Shown here: in pieces, positions 56,805-64,000 of the stretch
Position numbering within the stretch: position 1 is the first letter of the stretch
Layout of the letters: each line of letters starts with the position of its first letter
From: Cannabis sativa
Lineage: Eukaryota; Streptophyta; Magnoliopsida; Rosales; Cannabaceae
NCBI RefSeq assembly: GCF_029168945.1
Contig: NC_083605.1
Coordinates: forward strand, 36,655,280-36,719,279
Length of the DNA: 64,000 bases
Direction: 5' to 3'
Translations under genes and position numbers: made by a program
Notes under the pieces: model-generated
Seen by the model: only the letters and a program-made list of their open reading frames with translations
Databases searched by the model: none
Told to the model about the DNA's origin: nothing

Positions 56805-57519
56805 CTACCAATATTAACTTTACTATTAAAAAAAATAAATAAAATACATACAAACGGTCCAAATTAAAAAACTTAATTACCTATATAAATTTAATATGCA
56901 TAATTTTTTATTTAAATATGCGTAATTAATTATGCATATTTTTCATTTTTTATTTATAATTTAATTTATTTTTAAATATACGCTAATATAAAAATCTAAC
57001 CGCATTTACTTTTTGTTAAAATAAAAAAAAAAAATAGAGCTCTGGAGACAACAATCGAGCCTCTATTTTGCCTCCATAATTAGCGTATCCCGTGTTCCGA
57101 GCTGCCCCAGTCGAGCCTCCGTCGCAAGCATCCCAAAGCTGCCGAAGCTTAGCCCTCCGACCCGTTCTCTCAAAATTGTTTAGTGACATTTTGCTATTTT
57201 ACCTCAGATCATTCCATTAACAACTTTTGTTATGGTGCTCCTTGGAAATAGACTATAGGGGATATTCATAGCATTATTTTTGGAATGATATATCCTTAAC
57301 TTATCTCTCCCTCTTCTTGTGTTTTTGGATGGAATATGGAGAGACTTGGATTTAGAAACATGTATGTTTTCATTAGTAGAGCGACTTGAAATTGGTGGTC
57401 TCACCTCATCACTTTTCCCACATGTTTTTTTGTTCTTACTGTTAAGACTGCAGGATGTTACTTTGAGATAGTAATTTTGTTTTAATTGAATGATTACTTG
57501 CTTCTAAGATTGGGAGCTA
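56805..57519. other. Unassigned sequence between CACTA element and LINE remnant
   Basis: AT-rich until about 57040, then a GC-richer stretch (57040-57170) with no intact frame, then sequence to 57420 that may belong to the same old retroelement as 57520-57700. A further 'tttagtgacattttg' at 57180 resembles CACTA subterminal repeats. Confidence 0.35.
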
Positions 57520-57700
57520 TTCTGATTTTCAACAGGGGAATGTTATGGAGGCTTTCTTGTGCAATTCCATGAGTTGAGCCCTTTAGAAGCTGAAGCTCTC
57601 ATGCACCTATTTTTACTCATGCATGTGGCTATACTAATATCATTTTTTTTACTGATTGTTTATCAATTGTGCAGGGATTAAGGAGAGGGGCACTCGTAGA
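57520..57700 (+). pseudogene. RNase H fragment of an old LINE
   Basis: Combined frames read GNVMEAFLCNSM, LEAEALMH and, after a frameshift, GYTNIIFFTDCLSIVQGLRR. This matches the EAEAxA ... SDCLxVVQ part of the plant RVT_3 RNase H domain. Heavily broken and not part of the 50960-56404 LINE. Confidence 0.5.
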
Positions 57701-58225
57701 ATGAGAAGTGATTTCTTTTTTTTTTTTAAGTCAACTGCTTAGACCATGTTAGGAGGATGGTTGATCGGCCAATGTGTGATAAAGCAGAGATTGTAATTAG
57801 TCTCGGGATTGCTGAGAAAATCTATTGAGCTCCAAGATGAAGTGTTTCATCACCATGGAAAAAAACTTGCAAATAGGGGAATGATTTGTTAGAAAAATTG
57901 GGGAAGGAATTTGTACATCCAAACTGGCATAGTTGAATGGAAAAATATTGGGAAATTATTGTATTAGTATGGTGGGTAAAATATTAAAGTATTGACTATT
58001 GAATGAAAATAAAATTTGGTATTCTATCTTTGGCTATTACATGCTTCAGTTTCAGGAGCCCGACATATGTACTCAGAATCACTCTCGTATTATAAATCAT
58101 GCCGATGGTGCATTCAAGACATTACGGTGTTGTGCATAAATAAGCAAACCTGGCCTTGAAGTTGGAAGAAGATGCTACAAATTTAGTTAAGAAAAAATAC
58201 AACAGAGGACATTGTGGAAAACTGC
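57701..58225. other. Sequence before unit 3, no recognised gene
   Basis: Mixed-composition DNA without an intact frame. Homology to unit 2 begins at about 58226. Confidence 0.45.
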
Positions 58226-58750
58226 AACTAAGAAGGAAGAAATAAAGAAACAATATCCTTTCTTACCTACTCCATAAGATTGCGAACAACTAATTAAGGC
58301 CGGGGGAGGTGGTAAACCATGAGCTGAAATATGTGTTCCAAAAAGCCCAGCTCTAGTTCCTGTTGCTACACTACTACTTCCACATTGGGATGAAAGAGAT
58401 GAATTCAAAGTTGGTTACACATTTAAATGATTCTCAATGGTTTTGCATGGACTTAAATCACACATCAGAAAACATTATAGGCCACTAAAACTCTAAAGTA
58501 GCCATTCGATACTCCTAGACATTGTCTATTTCTCGAAGAAAAAAGTATACCATTACAGTACTTAATGAACATGCTAAGGATATAGTGCATGGAGGATAAA
58601 CCCCTCTCCTACTAAAGAATGGTGTGTCAATATGACTAAAAATTTTAGCTAGCAATGACAACTCAGTAACCCCATAAGTTGAGACAAAATCGAAAATCAA
58701 ATAAGTTAACACAATGACAAGAATCAATATCTTCCGACTACTTTAACCAC
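58226..58750 (-). other. Exon-like segment, unit 3 copy
   Basis: Counterpart of 29204-29730. The minus-strand frame at 58187-58408 reads MNSSLSSQCGSSSVATGTRA then GLFGTHISAHGLPPPPAL. Unrecognised product; no gene model. Confidence 0.35.
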
Positions 58751-58821
58751 ATAATATAATTTATTACAACTTTATGTTTTATTATTCCAAAATTTCATCG
58801 TGTACCAAGAGAAAAGCCACA

Positions 58822-59262
58822 AATTTCATAACTTTTTTAGTCTAATTTGAAGCCTAAATATATTTAATATCTACATAGCTGAAATAGAACCAATAATATA
58901 CTAATTAAAGTTCATTCAATTCTCAATTTTCTTAGAGGCTACATGAAAAGAAAAACACCAAAAAAAAAAAAATACTTTGATAAATAAACTTGCACTTGAA
59001 GCCTCAAGATTTATGGCGATTGCTCGAATCACAGACGAGACAACATCACAACAAAAAAGAGATACAGAATCAATGTAGCAATTCGTTAGAGTCACATGCT
59101 TCCAATCCTAAGATGAATAATTATGATTTGTTTGTCATTTCAAATTATAATAGAAAGCAGGAAAAGCTGATTGGCAAACAAAAATTGAGTAAATCCAAGA
59201 AATGGCTCAATCACAGATCAAATAATTTTGATAGAATTTTGATTCCTTGAGACCTAATTACC
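58822..59262. other. 440-bp segment present in unit 3, absent in unit 2
   Basis: Between 'agaaaagccacaaa' and 'agttataccaaaatatc', which are adjacent in unit 2 (29775-29795). No terminal repeats or target duplication seen, so deletion from unit 2 is as likely as insertion here. The 86-codon frame at 58990-59250 is unsupported. Confidence 0.6.
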
Positions 59263-59310
59263 AAGTTATACCAAAATATCAACTGAAACTGCCAATCCTA
59301 TTCTTTCAAT

Positions 59311-59700
59311 CTCAATATTGCAAGTGTGTGTAGCTGTTTCTACATATAACCACAGCAGAAATCTCTATTCCTAATATCGATCTCACAAATATATTCGAAT
59401 TGGGCAAAGATTGTTCATGTATTAAATTCAGCCATGGAAATACCTGCAATTGACGATCAACCCGATCAGTTTGGAGCCATGAGTATTAAAACTCAAAGAT
59501 GAAAAGAAGGGCACAAAAAATGCGTCAGCCATTTCAGATCCAGTACTCAACGCTATGTTGCCTCTTCAAACCAAACGGGAGTTCACAGGCCACGGCGGCC
59601 ATGATGTTGAGGTCGATCGAGTGAGGCCAAAAGGTTAACATTCTTTTGCTCTAGCCCAAGTCGCAGAAGGCACCCAAGTTCCAGTGGAAGGAGGAGACTA
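59311..59700 (-). other. Conserved block of the duplication units, copy 3
   Basis: Counterpart of 24371-24780 and 29838-30230, nearly identical to copy 2. The RabA exon is missing here too. Confidence 0.55.
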
Positions 59701-59927
59701 ATTCAGCAAGAAAAATTAAAATAAAGATATATTTATGAAAATAAAGGTTTTTTTTTTTCAAACGAAAAATAAAGGTTGGAAAAGTTTGGTAATTTCCCTA
59801 AATGTTTTTAGCCATCAGATTTATTATATAAATAAATAATATCTTTTTTTTTTAATCAAAAGTATCCCGATTATAATATAGAATTGGAATAATCATATTC
59901 CTAATGAAATTAGAATTAATATTGCCC

Positions 59928-59935
59928 TATATATG
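59928..59935 (+). promoter_or_regulatory. TATA-like box of MDNQPF gene copy 3
   Basis: CTATATAT in attgccctatatatgtacc, about 65 bp before the ATG at 59997. Confidence 0.5.
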
Positions 59936-59996
59936 TACCAGCTATCTAATTAAGAAATTTATATTAAGAGATAACACACACGTACTCATAGTAAAT

Positions 59997-60701
59997 ATGG
60001 ATAATCAACCATTCTCCCAAGTTTTTATTTACCCAAGATTTAATAGTGGTTTTGAAGAAAATGATCCACCATCATCACCATTAATGAGGGTGGAGTTGAA
60101 AGTGATCCAAATGTACTATTCAGATACCGATCATAGCGACACCTTCATCTCATACAACTCCACTCACCAATTCCAATACCAAATTGATCACCTATTCCAA
60201 GAGACCTCACCATCCATCAACACACTCATTACCTCCATGTTTTCAGGCGAACTGATCCCCTTCCCCTTGGTTAACATGTACTGGAGCAACCCCAACCTTC
60301 CTAACATGTCCCAGTTAAAGATGGCGGTAAGCTTCCACAGAATGGTCAACATGGTCTCGTTGCCCCTCACCCTCGTCAGTACTCTCCTTCACGTACACCG
60401 CCCTCGTCACCGTCGTCATGTCTCTATCACCTTGACTCTGGACAACAGGATAATGATCCCTAACAACGTTTTGCTTGATCTACGTATCGCTCAAGCATGG
60501 GAAAAAGTACTTAATCGTTTAACGCCTGTTACCGCCTCTCTCCCCGCTCAGGCTGATCCTGAAGTACATCACCCACCATCTTCATCGACAAGTGTTGATA
60601 ATGATGATCAAGTGTTGAATCACGTTGACCCGAAGGAGGATGAGCATGATGATGAGGATTGGTTTGATCATGAATCACCTAGGCTATATGTGGTAGTATG
60701 A
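59997..60701 (+). CDS. Unrecognised MDNQPF-family protein, copy 3 (234 aa)
   Basis: Intact frame differing from copy 2 by two residues (Ser for Asn in LVSTLL, Pro for Leu in RLTPV) and a few silent bases. Same start choice, domain order (MRVELKVIQMYY block, RPRHRRH patch, LDLRIAQAWEKVLNRL helix-like segment, acidic stretch, DWFDHESPRLYVVV end) and TATA-like box. Retention of an open frame in all three copies, while neighbouring receptor-kinase copies carry frameshifts, argues that it may be a real gene. Expression is unknown, and copies 2 and 3 are so similar that recent duplication alone could explain their intactness. Confidence 0.65.
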   Translation: MDNQPFSQVFIYPRFNSGFEENDPPSSPLMRVELKVIQMYYSDTDHSDTFISYNSTHQFQYQIDHLFQETSPSINTLITSMFSGELIPFPLVNMYWSNPNLPNMSQLKMAVSFHRMVNMVSLPLTLVSTLLHVHRPRHRRHVSITLTLDNRIMIPNNVLLDLRIAQAWEKVLNRLTPVTASLPAQADPEVHHPPSSSTSVDNDDQVLNHVDPKEDEHDDEDWFDHESPRLYVVV

Positions 60702-62730
60702 ATACATGGAACGATCAAGATTGACAGTGTAGTATAACACTTTAGTGTAATTACTATTGAAACTTATTTTACATCTTATTTAGTATATTAATTAGCAACT
60801 TAAAATGTGTTTTTAAAATGATTAAATAAACATATTAAAATTTAGGACTTTGCTTATATTGGAAACACAACTAAATAAATGACTCATTCCCTTCAGTACT
60901 TTAATTTTTGAATTTTTTTATTTACGTATCACTAAGTACTCAACCCAACTCAAATCTTATTTTCTTGATATATATATGTAACTACTAGTAGAAAAAATAA
61001 TACAATAAATAATTAAAGAAAAAATATTATTCATTATTGTTTGAGAATATTAATATGTGTATTCAATTAATGTAAATAATATTGTTAATAATTAAAAGTA
61101 AATACTGAATACAATATATGAATGTTTAAGAAATCTTGATAATCTAACTGCAATTTGTTCTTAAGTTAATCCAAAAATAAACAAAAAATCAATGTTCGAA
61201 AAATAAAGCATACACAATTTAAATTTGAGTTAAATAAAAAAGATATTAAAATTTAATCCCTAAATTGTTGATAGGTAAAGATAACACATGTCTAAAAGTT
61301 GTAAAAAAGAAAAATAAGGATACTCTTAATGGTTGAGTTTTAATTTTCTTTTACAAGACAACAGTGTAATATTTGTATTTTGCACTTTTCATTCTATCTT
61401 GATCTGTATATAATTGAATTATTAATTTCTCTGTGGATAATTTGTATATGATAGTGTCGACAAAATTATTATTTTTCATGTAAGATGGTAAGATATAGTG
61501 TAAATAATTAATTTAACAAATAAAATCTACTTATGATAATCAAGTACATTTATTTGATTAATTTAAAATTATATTTGTGCAGTAAAGTGTATTATTTGGG
61601 CAGCTGTACATGACAATATTTTTTTTCATGATATCTGCAAACTGTTAAAAATATAAAAAAATATTGTCTACATTTTTAAAAATTAACGAAAACACGGTAT
61701 ACAATAAAGTAATCAAAGAAAAACTATTGTTTATTATGTTCGTAAAAGTAAATTATATAAATTTTTGTTACAATTATTTAAAAAATAAAAATTAAACAAA
61801 TAAAATTATAAATAAAATGAAATAAAGAGAGCTATAGCACTAATGCACGTGCGTGCCAACCTCACCTAGTAAGTCAAAAGAAAACTCCTTAGTTTTGATA
61901 TAAGCCTAATTTAAAATGCATCGTGCATTTAATCGCAATAAGTAGATATCACAATGTGATGTTTTGGTACGTTGTATTAAGTCGTAATGTATTATATTGT
62001 ATTATATTAAATTAGATTATATATCTTATTTTCATATAATACTACGTTAAATTTTATTTTATACTAAAATATTATATATTTATGTACTCATACAAGTCAA
62101 TACTACATAAATTTACATAAAAATATTACAGGAAATATAACTTAATATAATACTATACAATACAATACGGTGCACCAAACGAGTCAAATATTTATTTAAT
62201 ATATAATTTTGAAATAAATAAATATCCAAATTATTTTAATAATATTATTTTTAAGAAAAGATAGAGAAGTATTTGATTGATTGAAGATCATGAAACCAAG
62301 GTCTATAATTCCAAATCAACACCTAAATAATAATATTAAATTATATAAAAATAATTATATAAGCTGTTAAATTATATATTAATATTAATATCATCACGAA
62401 TGATGTCATTCAGTAGTAAAAAATTAAATTTTACCTAACTTAATTGAATATAAAAGAATAAATTCTGAGAATTAATAAAAAATGACAATACATATAACAA
62501 CACTTATAATCTAAATTTTTTATTGAAGTGGTGAACGACGAATATTGCTTCATCTGTCTATGATGGTTTGATATCAACATGATTCTTTTATTGAAGTGGT
62601 AAACCACAAATAATAAAATGAATGTCCAAATATTAATGGAGATTTTTAAAAGATTGCCTTAACCAATTGAAAAAAAAAAACAATTCTAAGTAAAATTAAT
62701 CATTTAATCTGCTTTAATTTAATAGTGATA
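60702..62730. other. AT-rich gene-distal sequence of unit 3
   Basis: Collinear with 31232-34473 of unit 2 minus solo LTR G. The unoccupied aatac target is at 62038-62042. No gene seen. Confidence 0.6.
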
Positions 62731-63260
62731 CCAAGTCCTCTGTTCCCACCATAGTTTGGATGGCCAATCGAGACCAACCAATCAACAGAAGAGGGTCAAA
62801 ACTTTTGCTGATTGACAAACGGTAGTCTTTTCTTGCTTGACATAGGCAGAGATCAAGTATGAAGTACCGACACGACACCGGGACTGGGGAACAGGTTCTG
62901 TGCCGGCCTTGTTGTGAAACTGCATCTCCATGATTCCGGCAACCTTGTTCTCAGAAGCGCTGTGTTTGGTAAACATGTTACTTACTGGGAAAGCTTCAAA
63001 TTCCCCACAGATACACTTCTTCCTAACCAAAATTTCACCATGAACACCAACCTTGTGTCTTCAAAATCCCAGACCAACTATTCTTCTGGATACTATAACT
63101 TTTATTTTGACGATGACAACATCCTCCTCTTACGTTTTCAAGATCCCGACCCGCTCGTATCAAGTGTGTACTGGCCAGCTCCTTGGCTCGGGCCATTTCA
63201 AACTGGAAGATTTACCTACAACAACACCAAAAATGCAGTGTGTTACCTCTACTGGTGACT
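62731..63260 (+). pseudogene. G-type lectin receptor kinase fragment (unit 3)
   Basis: Uninterrupted version of the unit-2 fragment: TIVWMANRDQPIN, LHLHDSGNLVLRSA, WESFKFPTDTLLPNQ, TNLVSSKSQTNYSSGYYNFY, PLVSSVYWPAPWLGPFQTGR, FTYNNTKNAV. It keeps the PLVSSVYW reading lost in unit 2, but a 1-bp insertion near 63241 ends it as CYLYW and stop. Only the B-lectin domain is represented. It provides the empty site (gattt, 63209-63213) for copia element C. Confidence 0.85.
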
Positions 63261-63281
63261 TCGCTTCATCGGATAATCTCC

Positions 63282-63360
63282 TGTAAAGAACAGTGTAAAG
63301 AACAATGTAAAGAACAGTGCAAGGAAACAATGTAAAGAACAGTGCTTGAACAATGTAAAG
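63282..63360. repeat. Minisatellite, about 12-bp unit (unit 3)
   Basis: gtaaagaaca(a/g)t repeats orthologous to 45178-45257, with the same irregular units. Confidence 0.8.
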
Positions 63361-63911
63361 ACACACTAATATTTATTGGCCATGGTTCCTTTTGATGGAG
63401 CTCCCGATGAGTAATTCTTGGATAGAGAATTTTGAATTTAATAATTATTAAAAAAAAATATTAAGTAGCGACTTTAAATAAAAATATTCTGTGAACCTCA
63501 GTCGAAAAAACTGTTATTTTTTGAATGTAATGAAATTTATTTTATTATATATAAATAAAAAGTGACCCATGAATTTCTCATAAATTATTTTATTTTTAAT
63601 AATAAACTATTTTATTTTTAATATAAATAAAAAATTACCCATCAATTTCTCATAAACCAAAAATTCTGTTATATAGGCACACTTTATATAGAATAGACAT
63701 TCTATACATGTTCATTTTTTTTATACAGGCTTTCGGTTTTAAGTTAATTATTTATTTAATTAAAATAATAGAATAATTAATTTTGATCAATAGCTAAGAT
63801 TTATCAATCTTACTCAAAATCTAATTCAAGTCAATTTTTAAATTCTTATTACAACCATGTAATTAAAAAAAATATTATTGTTGATTAATTATATAATATA
63901 AATATAATATA
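63361..63911. other. AT-rich sequence, no recognised gene
   Basis: Collinear with 45258-45808. Contains the unoccupied tttttaaa site at 63835-63842. Confidence 0.6.
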
Positions 63912-64000
63912 GGGTAAATAGCGGCATAAGTACACGAAATTTTAAGCTTACAAGTAGCAGAAACTCAATGTTTATTTTTAGCAGTATAAGTATCCAATTT
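63912..64000. mobile_element. MITE, copy 3 (runs off window)
   Basis: Left end GGGTAAATAGCGGCATAAGT in the same flank as copies 1 and 2. Only 89 bases are visible. Confidence 0.7.

Larger units (their letters stand above)
58226..64000. repeat. Segmental duplication unit 3 (continues past window)
   Basis: Nearly identical to unit 2 from 29204 on but without the LTR insertions of unit 2. It holds the exon-like segment (58226-58750), a 440-bp segment missing from unit 2 (58822-59262), the conserved block, MDNQPF gene copy 3, the lectin-kinase fragment, minisatellite and MITE. Confidence 0.88.

Overview
The window is plant nuclear DNA, almost certainly from a eudicot. It holds nested Ty1/copia LTR retrotransposons of about 10 kb, an L1-type LINE with a C-terminal RNase H, a CACTA-like DNA element, and pieces of a plant G-type lectin receptor kinase, a RabA GTPase and a PMT-type methyltransferase. 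It is very AT-rich outside coding remnants. I cannot fix the species from sequence alone. Nothing suggests prokaryotic, organellar or viral-genome content.

Layout, left to right. (1) 1-22079 is a nest of copia elements. Element D (plus strand, old, broken) was entered by element B (minus strand, non-autonomous), whose 3' LTR was entered by element A (minus strand, with recognisable but broken gag-pol). A separate solo LTR (E) sits inside the RT gene of D with a perfect 5-bp target duplication. (2) From 22080 to the window end the backbone is a segmental duplication present three times: unit 1 (22080-28986), unit 2 (28987-46431) and unit 3 (58226 to past the end). Each unit carries a conserved non-coding or exon-like block, one copy of an unrecognised small gene (about 235 codons, starting MDNQPF) and a 377-bp MITE. 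Units 2 and 3 also carry a lectin receptor kinase pseudogene fragment. (3) The units serve as each other's unoccupied controls. Unit 2 has a complete 10.15-kb copia (C, 34955-45105) and a solo LTR (G, 32546-33778), and unit 1 has a 1.85-kb AT-rich DNA element. For each of these insertions another unit preserves the empty site. (4) 46432-58225 separates units 2 and 3. It holds a truncated D-type LTR, a SINE-like sequence, and a CACTA-like element containing a nearly intact LINE.

The only candidate host genes with open frames are the three MDNQPF copies (25379-26086, 30527-31231, 59997-60701), each with a TATA-like box 60-70 bp upstream. All other host-gene homologies (RabA exon 1, PMT methyltransferase, lectin receptor kinase) are fragments. 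There are no rRNA genes, canonical tRNA genes or CRISPR arrays.

The most interesting signals are these. Solo LTR G contains a 4 x 53-bp array in which every unit forms two perfect hairpins. Read on the strand indicated by its TATA box, one has a GGGA (GNRA-class) tetraloop and the other a GGGAG loop, and a ninth hairpin with different stem bases has the same GGGA loop. A non-autonomous copia lineage (B and C) shares the same decayed pol but has young LTRs. A short motif repeated in the copia leader survives in both the gag-pol-bearing and the decayed copies. Finally, the MDNQPF gene family is triplicated and unrecognised. All identities and counts here were made by eye from the given sequence; no database search was run.
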